DNA of 64,000 bases from Flavobacteriaceae bacterium (GCA_030683815.1 JAUXPJ010000001.1:1-64000), one strand, 5' to 3'. Counted from the first letter of the stretch, positions 1-9,811 are shown. Made by a program: numbers and translations. Notes: generated from the sequence alone by a model not told the origin.

Positions 1-188
1 GCTGGTTTTGCGGTGTGTAATTGAGCATAAGTGCAAACTTTTAAACATAAAAATAAGGAATCCTTTGCATTTATCCAAATAAATAACAACCTAATTTGCT
101 GATTAATAGCATTTTTATATATTTTCAGCAAGCCCTATTTAGAATTTGTTAGAAATATTTTTTATTTCAGTTATTTGGGCTAGTGTAA
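1..188. other. intergenic, no gene recognised
   Basis: AT-rich sequence downstream of the minus-strand bshA stop. I see no convincing ORF, RNA gene or strong terminator. Short arms agccc and gggct face each other near 131 and 176 but are too weak to call. The neighbouring gene to the left lies outside the window. Confidence 0.4.
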
Positions 189-1325
189 TTAACAGCATCC
201 GTGTACTAATTTGCGATATACACATTCGTATTGAGGCAAAATATTGTCTTGACAAAATTGTTTAGAGTGATTAAAAGCATTGAGTTTAAACTGATTCAAT
301 GTTGCATCATCAGCTAAAATTTTGAGAGCATTATTTACCATATCCTCTATATTGCCAACATCACTTAAATAACCGGTAATTCCGTGGATATTTACTTCAC
401 TTAAACCGCCTGCATTACTGGAAATTACCGGAGTTTTTGCGGCCATCGCCTCCAAAGCGGCCAATCCAAAACTCTCAGTTTCAGAAGGTAATAAAAACAA
501 ATCAGCATGACATAAGAGTCTGTTTACATCATCCGTTTTACCTAAAAAATAGACTTTCTCTTGAATTCCGTATGTTTTTACTAATTTTTCAACTCCCTCT
601 CGTAAAGGACCATCGCCTATCATCAATAGTTTAGATTTAATTTTTTGTTGAATTTTATGAAAGATTTCTATTACATCATCAACCCTTTTTACCGGTCTGA
701 AATTACTGGTATGTACAATAATTCGCTCATCGTCATTAGCCAAATTAGCTCTATTGCATTTGCCAAATTGTTCATCCGGATATTTTTCAAAATCTATAAA
801 ATTATAGATTACGTCAATTTCTTTTTTGATGTCAAACAAACGCAGAGTATCGTTTTTAAGACTTTGTGAAACCGAGGTAACCGCATCAGAATTATTGATA
901 CTGAACTCGACAGCGGTTTTATAATCAGGATGACTGCCAACTAAGGTAATATCGGTTCCGTGTAAAGTAGTTGCCACTTTTATATTGATTCCTTTTTCTT
1001 TCAATATTTGCTTTGCCATAAAGGCCGCATAAGCGTGAGGAATGGCATAATGAACGTGTAAAATTTGAATTCCATATTGAACAACAACTTCTACCATTTT
1101 ACTGGAAAGAGCCAGTTCATATGGTTGATAAAGAAATAAAGGATATTCCTCTACAAAAACTTCATGAAAATGTAAATTTTTAGTCATAAAATCCAATCGC
1201 ACCGGTTGATTGTAAGTAATAAAATGCACTTCATGACCTTTGTTGGCTAAAGCCATTCCAAGTTCTGTTGCTACTACTCCACTTCCCCCATAAGTAGGAT
1301 AACAAACAATTCCGATTTTCATCAT
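189..1325 (-). CDS. bshA: N-acetyl-alpha-D-glucosaminyl L-malate synthase BshA
   Basis: This is a family 4 glycosyltransferase that joins GlcNAc from UDP-GlcNAc to L-malate, the first step of bacillithiol synthesis in the cytoplasm. The 378-residue length fits the family. The N-terminal Rossmann domain opens with KIGIVCYPTYGGSG (GGSG at 13-16), and an HVHYAIPHA stretch at about 90-98 is typical of BshA. The C-terminal donor domain carries the EX7E motif of retaining GT4 enzymes (E284 and E292 in ETESFGLAALE). Two in-frame ATG codons (MM) make the start uncertain by one codon. It lies downstream of the orphan transketolase gene but behind a terminator and a 277-bp repeat-rich gap, so it is probably transcribed separately. 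BshB and BshC are not in the window. Confidence 0.93.
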   Translation of the reverse strand: MMKIGIVCYPTYGGSGVVATELGMALANKGHEVHFITYNQPVRLDFMTKNLHFHEVFVEEYPLFLYQPYELALSSKMVEVVVQYGIQILHVHYAIPHAYAAFMAKQILKEKGINIKVATTLHGTDITLVGSHPDYKTAVEFSINNSDAVTSVSQSLKNDTLRLFDIKKEIDVIYNFIDFEKYPDEQFGKCNRANLANDDERIIVHTSNFRPVKRVDDVIEIFHKIQQKIKSKLLMIGDGPLREGVEKLVKTYGIQEKVYFLGKTDDVNRLLCHADLFLLPSETESFGLAALEAMAAKTPVISSNAGGLSEVNIHGITGYLSDVGNIEDMVNNALKILADDATLNQFKLNAFNHSKQFCQDNILPQYECVYRKLVHGCC

Positions 1326-1361
1326 AATAATTTATATTTAATGATAAAGATACTATTTACC

Positions 1362-1398
1362 AGACGAAAGAATATAGATAAAAGATAAAAGCCAATTA
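1362..1398 (+). repeat. dispersed repeat, uninterrupted copy
   Basis: The sequence agacgaaagaatatagata followed by aaagataaaagccaatta recurs near 55,956-56,043 with one substitution and a 51-bp interruption. This copy is the uninterrupted one and serves as the empty-site reference for the insertion described at 55,981. Weaker similarity, an AT-rich run with a ttcctatatatt-like core, continues to about 1440 in both copies. Confidence 0.6.
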
Positions 1399-1462
1399 GA
1401 AATCTATTGATTATTACATTCTATTTTTCCTATATATTTCTATCGTTTTAATATTTAGAAAA

Positions 1463-1560
1463 CTGAGTTCTATATACTATTCATTAATTCACTTGTTTTC
1501 GATACGTTCCGATAAATCGGAACACTCAAACTGACATAAATTTTTATAAATAGAACTCAG
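1463..1560. repeat. 98-bp element with terminal inverted repeats (MITE/REP-like)
   Basis: The ends are an exact 11-bp inverted repeat, ctgagttctat at 1463-1473 and atagaactcag at 1550-1560. Inside is a perfect 18-bp hairpin sequence, gttccgataaatcggaac, at 1506-1523. No ORF lies within it. The layout suggests a small non-autonomous or REP-type palindromic element, but no target-site duplication is obvious. Confidence 0.45.
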
Positions 1561-1569
1561 CTTTTAGGT

Positions 1570-1593
1570 AAAAAAATTCCACTTTGAGTGGAA
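1570..1593 (-). terminator. rho-independent terminator of the transketolase gene
   Basis: On the minus strand, ttccact and agtggaa form a 7-bp stem with a 3-base loop, followed by seven T. It begins 10 bases past the transketolase stop, so that transcript appears to end here. Confidence 0.75.
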
Positions 1594-1602
1594 CTTGTAT
1601 TA

Positions 1603-2448
1603 TTAGTAATCTCCTAATGTTACGGGATTTTGAGCTAAACCACTTTCTAATTGTGCATCACTTGGTGGTTTTCCGTGCCAAGCATGTGTATTCATCATAA
1701 AATCAACTCCGTTACCCATTTCAGAGTGCAATAACACACAAACCGGTTTTCCTTTTCCTGTATATGATTTTGCTTCATTCATTCCGTTGATGATACTTTC
1801 AATATCATTTCCTTTAAAAATATCTAAAACAATAAATCCGAATGCTTCAAATTTAGCTCTTAAATCGCCCAATGAAACAACATCATCAGTAGCACCATCA
1901 ATTTGTTTTTTATTATAATCGATGGCAGCAATATAATTATCTACTTTTTTGGCAGATGCAAACATGGCTGCTTCCCAAATCTGACCTTCTTGCAATTCTC
2001 CATCACCGTGTAAACTATATACTAAATGCGTATCGTTATTTAATTTTTTAGCCAAAGCAGCGCCAATTGCAACACTCATTCCCTGTCCAAGAGAACCGGA
2101 AGAGATACGAATACCGGGCAAATGGTCATGAGTGGTTGGATGTCCTTGTAAACGTGTATTTAATTTTCTGAAAGAGGATAATTCGCTTATCGGAAAAAAT
2201 CCGCTACGCGCTAAAACACTATAAAATGCCGGAGTTATATGTCCGTTTGACAAGAAAAAGAGGTCTTCATTTTTGCCATCCATATCAAAATCAGTAGAAT
2301 AATCCATGATTTCTTGATATAATACGGTTAAAAATTCATTACAACCCAATGATCCACCGGGATGTCCTGATTGAACTCCGTGAACCATGCGTAAAATATC
2401 TCTTCTAATTTGTTGTGAAAAATCTTGTAAGTGTTGGATATGAGCCAT
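1603..2448 (-). CDS. transketolase, N-terminal subunit
   Basis: This is the thiamine-diphosphate-binding half of a split transketolase (pentose phosphate pathway, cytoplasm). At 281 residues it has only the Pyr/PP N-terminal domain: SGHPGGSLG at 27-35, the ThDP/metal motif GDGELQEG at 148-155 and N179. In split systems a C-terminal subunit of roughly 310-320 residues supplies the second cofactor domain and usually sits directly downstream. Here the next features are a terminator and repeat elements, and no C-terminal subunit gene is present in the window. A promoter-like TATTTTTG with GTTG 20 bases upstream (2465-2496) suggests independent transcription from dnaB. The partner is presumably encoded elsewhere. 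Confidence 0.9.
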   Translation of the reverse strand: MAHIQHLQDFSQQIRRDILRMVHGVQSGHPGGSLGCNEFLTVLYQEIMDYSTDFDMDGKNEDLFFLSNGHITPAFYSVLARSGFFPISELSSFRKLNTRLQGHPTTHDHLPGIRISSGSLGQGMSVAIGAALAKKLNNDTHLVYSLHGDGELQEGQIWEAAMFASAKKVDNYIAAIDYNKKQIDGATDDVVSLGDLRAKFEAFGFIVLDIFKGNDIESIINGMNEAKSYTGKGKPVCVLLHSEMGNGVDFMMNTHAWHGKPPSDAQLESGLAQNPVTLGDY

Positions 2449-2464
2449 TATTTTAATTTTGGTG

Positions 2465-2496
2465 CAAAAATAAACTAAATATTAGGAGTATACAAC
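2465..2496 (-). promoter_or_regulatory. candidate Bacteroidetes-type promoter for transketolase
   Basis: On the minus strand, GTTG (2493-2496) and TATTTTTG (2465-2472) are separated by 20 bases. This resembles the Bacteroidetes sigma-A consensus TTTG-N17-20-TAnnTTTG. It overlaps the region just after the dnaB stop. Confidence 0.5.
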
Positions 2497-2506
2497 CGCA
2501 TAAAAA

Positions 2507-4024
2507 TCAGAAAGGAACATTGTCATCCAAACCTTCAAAAGCATCATCAGGATTTACCGTTCTGTTGGGTGAAATATTATCAGAATCTGTATTCATTTTT
2601 GAATGGAAAACGGTTACAAATCCTTCATCTAAATCAGTAAAATGAGCTAGATGATCAACAAATTTCAATCGGATATTGTCTAATCCGCCGTTACGGTGTT
2701 TTGCGATGATAAATTCTGCCTGACCTTGACAGGGAGTTTTTTCATCATCATCCCATTCTACAAATTTGTAATATTCCGGTCGATAAATAAAAGAAACAAT
2801 ATCGGCGTCTTGTTCAATAGCACCGGATTCTCTTAAGTCGGATAGCATCGGGCGTTTATGGCCGGATCTGGCTTCAACCTGACGAGAAAGCTGAGATAAA
2901 GCAATAATCGGAATATTTAGTTCCTTGGCCAGTGCTTTTAAATTTCTTGAAATAGTTGAAATTTCCTGCTCACGATTTCCGGTATTTTTATTGGAACCGG
3001 TTGTCATTAACTGTAAATAATCAATCACAATTAATTTGATGCCGTGTTGAGAAACCAATCGTCTGGCTTTAGCGCGTAAATCAAAAACGGATAAAGCGGG
3101 CTGATCATCAATAAATATAGGTGCTTTGGATAAGTTTTCCACTTTAACCTGAAGTAATTCCCATTCAAATTTTTCTAAATTTCCTTTTCGCAACTTGCTT
3201 GATTCTAAGTTTGTTTCACTGGAAATCATACGGGTAATCAGCTGAACTGATGACATTTCTAATGAAAATACCGCTACCGGAATATTTTTAGTAATGGCAA
3301 TATTTTTTGCCATAGAAATTACAAACGCAGTTTTCCCCATCCCCGGTCGAGCAGCAATAATAATTAAATCGGATGGTTGCCAACCCGCAGTTAATTTATC
3401 AATTTGAGAAAATCCGGATGGAACACCGCTTAATCCTTCTTTATTGGAAATGGCTTGAATTTTATCTAAAGCCTGACGAACTAATACTTCGGCCGGCTCT
3501 GCCGTTTTCTTGAAATTTCCTTGAGTAACTTCAAATAACTTACTTTCGGCATCATCTAATAAATCAAAAACATCGATGGTTTCATCATAAGCTTCTTCAA
3601 TTAAATCACTGGAAATTGAAATTAATTTACGCTGAATAAATTTTTGAAGGATAATTCGCGCATGGTATTCAATATGTGCCGATGAAGAAACTTTTTGAGT
3701 GAGTGAAACCAAATAATAATCACCTCCAATTTTATCTAATTTACCATGAGTTCTTAACTGATTGGAAACCGTCAATAAATCGGTAGGTTTTGCCTCGTGA
3801 AATAAAGTAATAATTGCAGAGAAAATATCTTGATGAGCTTCTTTATAGAAAGCTTCTGGATGGAGTAAATCAATCACCTCCACAACCCCTTTTTTATCAA
3901 TCATCATAGCACCCAAAACAGCTTCTTCCAAATCAACTGCCTGTGGCGGAATTTTTCCTTTTTCCAGATTAATTATTTTACTGGTTTTAAAGCTTTTAAC
4001 GGCTTGTGATTTTAAATCTTCCAT
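2507..4024 (-). CDS. dnaB: replicative DNA helicase DnaB
   Basis: This is the hexameric 5'-3' helicase that unwinds the chromosome at the replication fork. The 505-residue protein has the DnaB N-terminal helical domain at about 28-130 (PPQAVDLEEAVLGAM) and the RecA-like C-terminal ATPase, with Walker A ARPGMGKT at 225-232 and Walker B IVIDYLQLM near 340. Late motifs around LSQLSRQVEAR and LRESGAIEQDADI are standard. No intein is present, although DnaB is a common intein host. The acidic C-terminal tail is typical for the clade. The gene is divergent from the DUF3810 gene across a 129-bp gap. Confidence 0.97.
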   Translation of the reverse strand: MEDLKSQAVKSFKTSKIINLEKGKIPPQAVDLEEAVLGAMMIDKKGVVEVIDLLHPEAFYKEAHQDIFSAIITLFHEAKPTDLLTVSNQLRTHGKLDKIGGDYYLVSLTQKVSSSAHIEYHARIILQKFIQRKLISISSDLIEEAYDETIDVFDLLDDAESKLFEVTQGNFKKTAEPAEVLVRQALDKIQAISNKEGLSGVPSGFSQIDKLTAGWQPSDLIIIAARPGMGKTAFVISMAKNIAITKNIPVAVFSLEMSSVQLITRMISSETNLESSKLRKGNLEKFEWELLQVKVENLSKAPIFIDDQPALSVFDLRAKARRLVSQHGIKLIVIDYLQLMTTGSNKNTGNREQEISTISRNLKALAKELNIPIIALSQLSRQVEARSGHKRPMLSDLRESGAIEQDADIVSFIYRPEYYKFVEWDDDEKTPCQGQAEFIIAKHRNGGLDNIRLKFVDHLAHFTDLDEGFVTVFHSKMNTDSDNISPNRTVNPDDAFEGLDDNVPF

Positions 4025-4153
4025 AAAACGAAAATAGAGAATTATGGATGAAAATCTACTATATAATTTTTATTTTTTTATGAACAGACTGTTAAAAAAA
4101 AAGATGTTTTGTTAATAACTTGTTTAGGTGAATAGAATAAGAAATGTAATTTT

Positions 4154-5233
4154 ATGAATTATATGGAAAAACAAAGGCTCAATATTTTTTTAGCAATATT
4201 ATTGCTTGCTCAAATCTTTTTTCTGAAATGGATTTCAAACAATATTGATTTGGTAGAGAATTGTTATTCTGCCGTTTTGTATCCTTTTATATCTAATATT
4301 TCTAGATTCTTTTTTAACTTATTCAGCTTCTCGGTTGGAGATGTATTCTACACATTACTGGCAATTTATATTATTTATAATCTTTATAAAGTACTTAAAA
4401 AGAAAAAGCTTTTTAAGTTTGAAACTTCTATTAAGCTATTGGCATTTTTATCAGTTATTTTGTTTCTTTTTAATTTTTTATGGGGATTTAACTATTACAG
4501 AAAACCATTATCACAACAATTAAATATTGAGAAAACATTGTTTACAACAGAAGAATTAGAAGAATTTGCAATACAACTTATTACTGATATCAACAAAATA
4601 CAGCATGAAATTACACAAAACGATTCTCTAAAAGTTATTATTCCTTATAATAAGGATTCTATTTATCAATTAAGTGTTGAAGGTTATTTAAAGTTAAATT
4701 CAACCTATCCTTTTTTGAGAACACCTAATTTAAAGGTCAAAAATTCATTATTTAGCACGCCACTCAGTTATATGGGATTTGCAGGTTATCTCAATCCTTT
4801 TACCAATGAAGCTCAAGTAAACAGCAAAATACCATTGGTTTCATTGATTGCTACAAGTTGTCATGAAATAGGTCATCAAGTTGGTTTTGGAGCCGAATAT
4901 GAGGCTAATATGCTATCCTATTTGGTTGCTGTAAATCATGATAATATGTATTTTCAATACGCTGGAAAATTTATGGCACTCAGATATACCTTAAATGAAT
5001 TGTATTTGGCTGATGAAAATCTTTATCAAAAATATTTTTCTACAATCAACAATGGAATAATAAAAAACATGGAAGAATCCCAAGTTTTTTGGGAGCAATA
5101 TCAAAATCCTCTGGAACCATTTTTTAAAGCATTTTATGATATATTTCTGAAATCAAACGCTCAAAAAGAAGGCATCAAAAGCTATAAAAAAGTGGTAGGT
5201 TTGATGATTAATTATCAACAAAAATCTAAATGA
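4154..5233 (+). CDS. DUF3810 membrane protein, putative zinc metallopeptidase
   Basis: This is a Bacteroidetes-restricted DUF3810 family protein of 359 residues. Three hydrophobic segments (about 10-28, 55-80 and 92-112) precede a large soluble domain. That domain contains H237-E-I-G-H241, an HExxH zinc-protease signature, with a downstream Glu in GAEYEANMLSYL as a possible third ligand. No substrate is known to me, so proteolytic activity is inferred from the motif only. The start could be Met1 or Met4. The gene is transcribed away from dnaB and toward the amidohydrolase pair, 75 bp apart, so it may be a single transcription unit. Confidence 0.82.
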   Translation: MNYMEKQRLNIFLAILLLAQIFFLKWISNNIDLVENCYSAVLYPFISNISRFFFNLFSFSVGDVFYTLLAIYIIYNLYKVLKKKKLFKFETSIKLLAFLSVILFLFNFLWGFNYYRKPLSQQLNIEKTLFTTEELEEFAIQLITDINKIQHEITQNDSLKVIIPYNKDSIYQLSVEGYLKLNSTYPFLRTPNLKVKNSLFSTPLSYMGFAGYLNPFTNEAQVNSKIPLVSLIATSCHEIGHQVGFGAEYEANMLSYLVAVNHDNMYFQYAGKFMALRYTLNELYLADENLYQKYFSTINNGIIKNMEESQVFWEQYQNPLEPFFKAFYDIFLKSNAQKEGIKSYKKVVGLMINYQQKSK

Positions 5234-5308
5234 AATGTTAAATAATTAACTTTTATTAGGTTTAAAAACTCCTTTTGTTATATTTATTCGCTTTAAAATC
5301 AGTTTCAA

Positions 5309-8300
5309 ATGAAAAAATTAAATTCTTTATTGATGGTATTCCTATTTACAAGTGTTTTATTTGCGCAGGAATATTTTCCTAAAAATGATGGAGTACATCA
5401 AAAAAATCTCAATTACACCGCATTTATCAATGCAAAAATTTATATTACTCCTACTGAAATAGTAGAAAACGCTACATTGCTGATTCAAGATAAAAAAGTG
5501 GTGGCAGTTGGATTAAATGTTAAAATTCCAACAAATACCAATGTCATCGATTTAAAAGGAAAATATATTTATCCTTCATTTATTGATATGTACACCGATT
5601 TTGGGATGGAAAAGCTGCGTGCCCAGCGTAATTTTTTTGCATCTGCTCAGTATGATTCCAAAAAAGACGGCTATTATTGGAATGAACATTTAAAACCGGA
5701 ATTCAATGCTTTTGAAACTTTTAAATATGATGATAAAAAAGCTGAAGAATATTTACAAGCCGGATTTGGAGTTGTTGGAACCCATTTACAAGATGGAGTT
5801 GCGCGCGGAACAGGTTTATTGGTAGCTCTTAATAACTTTGATAATAATAACACTCGATTTTTATCAAGTAAAATAACACAGCATTTCGGATTTACCAGAA
5901 GCGCCAATTCTTCTCAGTCATATCCTTCTTCTTTGATGGGAATGATTGCTTTGCTAAAACAATTTTATCACGATGCCAATTGGTATAAAAACGGGAATTC
6001 AACCGTAAAAGATTTATCAATAGAAGCTTTGGCAGCTAACCAAACTTTGATTCAAATATTTGATGCAGGTGATAAATTTAACAGTTTAAGAGCCGATAAA
6101 ATTGGTAATGAATTTGGAGTGAATTATATTTTAAAGGGTTCGGGCAATGAATTTGAAAGCATTCAGGAAATTAAAAATACCAAGACTTCCTTTATTATTC
6201 CGGTTAATTTTCCCGAGCCGTATGATGTTGCTGATCCTTTTTTAACTAATCAATTAGAATTAAGTGATTTAAGAGAATGGAATCAAGCGCCTTTTAATCT
6301 AAAGATATTATCAGATAATCAAATTAATTTTGCCATTACTACCGATGGATTAAAATCGTTAAAATCATTTAAAACCAATGTGAATAAAGCCATTCAGCTC
6401 GGATTTGACAAAACCAAAGCGTTAGAATCTTTAACTGTAATTCCGGCAAATTTATTAGGAAAATCTAATGAAATCGGCACTTTAAAAATGGGATATTTAG
6501 CCAATTTTATCATCACTTCAGGTGAAGTATTTGACGAAAAAACGACACTTTATGAAAACTGGGTTCAAGGTAAAAAATATGTGGTGAATGATTTTACCGT
6601 AAAAGATATCCGCGGCACTTACCTCCTAACGCTTAATAATGAAGAATTTAATTGGAAAATTGAAGGAGAACTCTCCAAATTAAAATCAGAACTCATCAGT
6701 AAAGATTCAACTAAAATTGCTTCTACTTTAAATTATGCTGATGGTTGGATTTCTCTTTTAATCACCCAAAAAGAAAAAGAAAAATCAATTTATACCAGAC
6801 TGACAGGTTTAGTTGTTAATGTTGATAATTTGAATGGAGATGCCATTTTACCTGAAGGTAATAAAATGGTTTGGAATGCAAAAAAAATAAATGAATTTAA
6901 AGAGAAATCAGAAAAAAAAGCAGACCAAACTATACCTAAATTATTTCCGGCAACTTATCCAAATACTTCATTTGGGGCTTTAGAAAAGGCTCGTCAAGAA
7001 AATATCTTAATTAAAAATACAACCATTTGGACCAATGAAAAAGAAGGTGTTCTGAGCAATATAGATATTTTGTTGAAAAATGGAAAAATTGCTCAGATTG
7101 GTAAAAATTTAACCGATGCAACAGCTAAAATAATTGACGGAACAGGAAAACATGTAACACCGGGAATTATTGATGAACACTCTCATATTGCCATTGCACA
7201 AGGTGTAAATGAAGGAGGTAACAACTCCAGTGCAGAGGTTTCAATCCAAGATGTCTTAAATTCTGAAGACATCAATATCTATAGAAATTTAGCGGGTGGA
7301 GTAACTATTTCTCAACTTTTACATGGTTCTGCCAATCCTATTGGAGGACAATCGGCCATCATTAAATTAAAATGGGGTCTTGCTCCCGATGAATTGTTAT
7401 ATCCAAATCAACCAAAATTCATCAAATTTGCTTTAGGAGAAAACGTGAAACAATCAAATTTTAGAGCTTCAAATCCTACTCGTTTTCCACAATCAAGAAT
7501 GGGTGTTGAACAAGTGTTTAATGATTATTTTCAACGTGCTAAAGAATATGATTTAGCTTGGAAAAAGTACAATCAATTATCGTCAAAAGAAAAAGCTAAA
7601 ACAAAAGCTCCTCGTTATGATATTGAAATGAATACGATTGCTGAGATTTTAAATAAAGAACGACTTATTACGTGTCATTCTTATGTGCAATCGGAAATTA
7701 CAATGCTGATGAACCTTACTGAAAAATTCGATTTTAACGTAAGAATATTTACCCATATTTTAGAAGGATATAAAGTAGCAGATATGATGAAATCTCACGG
7801 TGCGGGAGGATCTACCTTCTCAGATTGGTGGGCTTATAAATATGAAGTAAAAGATGCAATTCCGTATAATGGCACCATTATGCACAATCAAGGAGTTGTT
7901 GTTGCCTTTAATTCTGATGATGCTGAAATGTCCAGAAGATTAAATCAAGAAGCTGCAAAAGCAGTAAAATATGGCGGAATTTCTGAAGAAGATGCGTTGA
8001 AATTTGTAACTTTAAATCCGGCAATTTTATTAAAGATTGATGATAAAGTTGGAAGTTTAAAAGTAGGTAAAGATGCCGATATCGTTTTGTGGAATGATCA
8101 TCCTTTATCAATATATGCAAAACCTTTAAAAACAATTATTGAAGGAACAATTTATTACGATGTAGAAAAAGATGAAAAACTTCGTGAACAAAACAATGTC
8201 GAACGCAATGAACTCATCAATTTGATGTTACAGGAAAAAAATAAAGGAAACAATACTCAAATACCTCAAAGAAAACAACCTACACTATACCATTGTGATA

Positions 8301-8338
8301 CTTTAGAAGAATTTACCAACGCTGAACATATACATTAA
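5309..8338 (+). CDS. exported amidohydrolase, two-domain (1009 aa)
   Basis: A signal peptide (MKKLNSLLMVFLFTSVLFAQ) sends this protein to the periplasm or envelope. It has two amidohydrolase/imidazolonepropionase-like halves. The N-terminal half (about 35-430) keeps the beta-sandwich and YPSFIDMYTDFG region but lacks the HxH metal motif, so it is probably inactive. The C-terminal half (about 555-985) has the canonical DEHSH motif (H624, H626), a later His in TCHSY and Asp in NSDDAEM, consistent with a working metal site. The substrate is unknown; relatives cleave cyclic amides or dipeptide-like bonds. It lies 5 bp upstream of another amidohydrolase gene, so the two are almost certainly co-transcribed and may form a complex. 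Confidence 0.88.
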   Translation: MKKLNSLLMVFLFTSVLFAQEYFPKNDGVHQKNLNYTAFINAKIYITPTEIVENATLLIQDKKVVAVGLNVKIPTNTNVIDLKGKYIYPSFIDMYTDFGMEKLRAQRNFFASAQYDSKKDGYYWNEHLKPEFNAFETFKYDDKKAEEYLQAGFGVVGTHLQDGVARGTGLLVALNNFDNNNTRFLSSKITQHFGFTRSANSSQSYPSSLMGMIALLKQFYHDANWYKNGNSTVKDLSIEALAANQTLIQIFDAGDKFNSLRADKIGNEFGVNYILKGSGNEFESIQEIKNTKTSFIIPVNFPEPYDVADPFLTNQLELSDLREWNQAPFNLKILSDNQINFAITTDGLKSLKSFKTNVNKAIQLGFDKTKALESLTVIPANLLGKSNEIGTLKMGYLANFIITSGEVFDEKTTLYENWVQGKKYVVNDFTVKDIRGTYLLTLNNEEFNWKIEGELSKLKSELISKDSTKIASTLNYADGWISLLITQKEKEKSIYTRLTGLVVNVDNLNGDAILPEGNKMVWNAKKINEFKEKSEKKADQTIPKLFPATYPNTSFGALEKARQENILIKNTTIWTNEKEGVLSNIDILLKNGKIAQIGKNLTDATAKIIDGTGKHVTPGIIDEHSHIAIAQGVNEGGNNSSAEVSIQDVLNSEDINIYRNLAGGVTISQLLHGSANPIGGQSAIIKLKWGLAPDELLYPNQPKFIKFALGENVKQSNFRASNPTRFPQSRMGVEQVFNDYFQRAKEYDLAWKKYNQLSSKEKAKTKAPRYDIEMNTIAEILNKERLITCHSYVQSEITMLMNLTEKFDFNVRIFTHILEGYKVADMMKSHGAGGSTFSDWWAYKYEVKDAIPYNGTIMHNQGVVVAFNSDDAEMSRRLNQEAAKAVKYGGISEEDALKFVTLNPAILLKIDDKVGSLKVGKDADIVLWNDHPLSIYAKPLKTIIEGTIYYDVEKDEKLREQNNVERNELINLMLQEKNKGNNTQIPQRKQPTLYHCDTLEEFTNAEHIH

Positions 8339-8343
8339 TAACT

Positions 8344-9654
8344 ATGAACACATTTAAAAATATCAAAATAATATTGGGACTTTTGATGCTAACTACATCA
8401 TTAATTGCTCAACAAACTCCCGCTCTAAAACAAGTTAAATCTGTTTTAATTATGAATGCGGTTGCTCATATCGGTAACGGACAAGTTATTGAAAACAGTG
8501 CTATTGGGTTTAGAAATGGGAAAATTACCATGGTAGCCGATGCCCGCGTAATTCGATTAGCAGCCAATGCCTACGATACTATAATTTATGCCGGCGGTAA
8601 ACACGTTTATCCTGGATTTATTTCTCCAAACTCAACTTTGGGATTGGTAGAAATAGATGCTGTAAATGCTTCTGATGATAAGGGCGAATTGGGCGATTTA
8701 AAACCGCATATCAGAAGTATTATCGCTTATAATGCAGAATCACAAGTCGTAGAAAGTGTGCGTCCCAATGGTATTTTAATAGCGCAAATAACACCTCGTG
8801 GCGGTAGAATTTCCGGTACTTCTTCCATTGTACAATTGGATGCATGGAATTGGAAAGATGCTGTTATAAAAGAAGATGATGGCATTCATTTAAATTGGCC
8901 GGCAACTTTTAGCAGAGGCGGATTTAGAAGTGAAATCAGAACTTTAGAACCCAATAAAGATTATGCTAAACAAACCGAAGAAGTTGTTACATTTTTTAAC
9001 GATTCTAAAACTTATTTAAAAGGAAAACAAGCTGAAAAAAATGTAGTTTTTGAATCGATGAATGGTTTATTTGATGGTAAAAAAACTTTGTTTATTCATA
9101 CCAATGAAGAGAAATCTATCATTGATGCTGTTCAATTTGCCAAATCACAAGGAGTTCCTAAAATGGTCATTGTGGGGGGATACGAAGCTTATAAAGTTGC
9201 TGATTTATTAAAAGATAATAAGGTGGCAGTTTTACTTCGCAGAGTTCACGATTTACCTGTAATGGCTAATGATGATGTTGATTTACCCTACAAATTAGCC
9301 AAATTATTAACCGATAAAGGTGTTTTAGTTGGCTTAGAAAACAGCGGAGGTATGGAAAGAATGAATACCCGTAATCTCCCTTTTTATGCCGGAACAACTG
9401 CCGCTTACGGATTAACTAAGGAACAAGCTTTAAGTTTAATCACTTTTAATACCGCTAAAATATTAGGGATTGATCAATTTTGCGGCACTTTGGAAGAAGG
9501 AAAAGATGCTACTTTATTTATATCAGAGGGTGATGCTTTAGACATGAGAACCAATCAGTTAACCTTTGCATTTATACAGGGAAGAAAAATCAGTTTGGAA
9601 ACATATCAAACCCAATTATTTAAAAGATATACAGAAAAATATAAAAATCAATAG
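8344..9654 (+). CDS. exported amidohydrolase-like protein lacking HxH
   Basis: This 436-residue protein has an N-terminal signal peptide (LGLLMLTTSLIAQQ) and an amidohydrolase-family fold similar to the N-terminal half of the preceding gene. The expected HxH after strand 1 is replaced (YPGFISPNSTLG), so the usual binuclear metal site is missing. It is probably a non-catalytic partner of the 1009-residue enzyme encoded 5 bp upstream. A strong terminator follows the stop codon, closing the operon. Identification of the fold is confident; the role is inferred. Confidence 0.82.
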   Translation: MNTFKNIKIILGLLMLTTSLIAQQTPALKQVKSVLIMNAVAHIGNGQVIENSAIGFRNGKITMVADARVIRLAANAYDTIIYAGGKHVYPGFISPNSTLGLVEIDAVNASDDKGELGDLKPHIRSIIAYNAESQVVESVRPNGILIAQITPRGGRISGTSSIVQLDAWNWKDAVIKEDDGIHLNWPATFSRGGFRSEIRTLEPNKDYAKQTEEVVTFFNDSKTYLKGKQAEKNVVFESMNGLFDGKKTLFIHTNEEKSIIDAVQFAKSQGVPKMVIVGGYEAYKVADLLKDNKVAVLLRRVHDLPVMANDDVDLPYKLAKLLTDKGVLVGLENSGGMERMNTRNLPFYAGTTAAYGLTKEQALSLITFNTAKILGIDQFCGTLEEGKDATLFISEGDALDMRTNQLTFAFIQGRKISLETYQTQLFKRYTEKYKNQ

Positions 9655-9671
9655 ATTAACAGAAATTTAAG

Positions 9672-9697
9672 AGCAGTCTAATCCGACTGCTTTTTTT
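9672..9697 (+). terminator. rho-independent terminator of the amidohydrolase operon
   Basis: The arms agcagtc and gactgct enclose a 6-base loop and are followed by a run of T. It lies 18 bases after the amidohydrolase stop. The promoter-like TATTTTTG at 9697-9704 for the next gene begins in its T tract. Confidence 0.85.
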
Positions 9698-9811
9698 ATT
9701 TTTGCATTTTATAATTAAGCATGAAATGAGCATAACGGTAACGTGATACAAACAAAGATGAAGATTTATGCGAATTCCATATGGCAGAAAAAAATCAATA
9801 ATAATTTGCAT

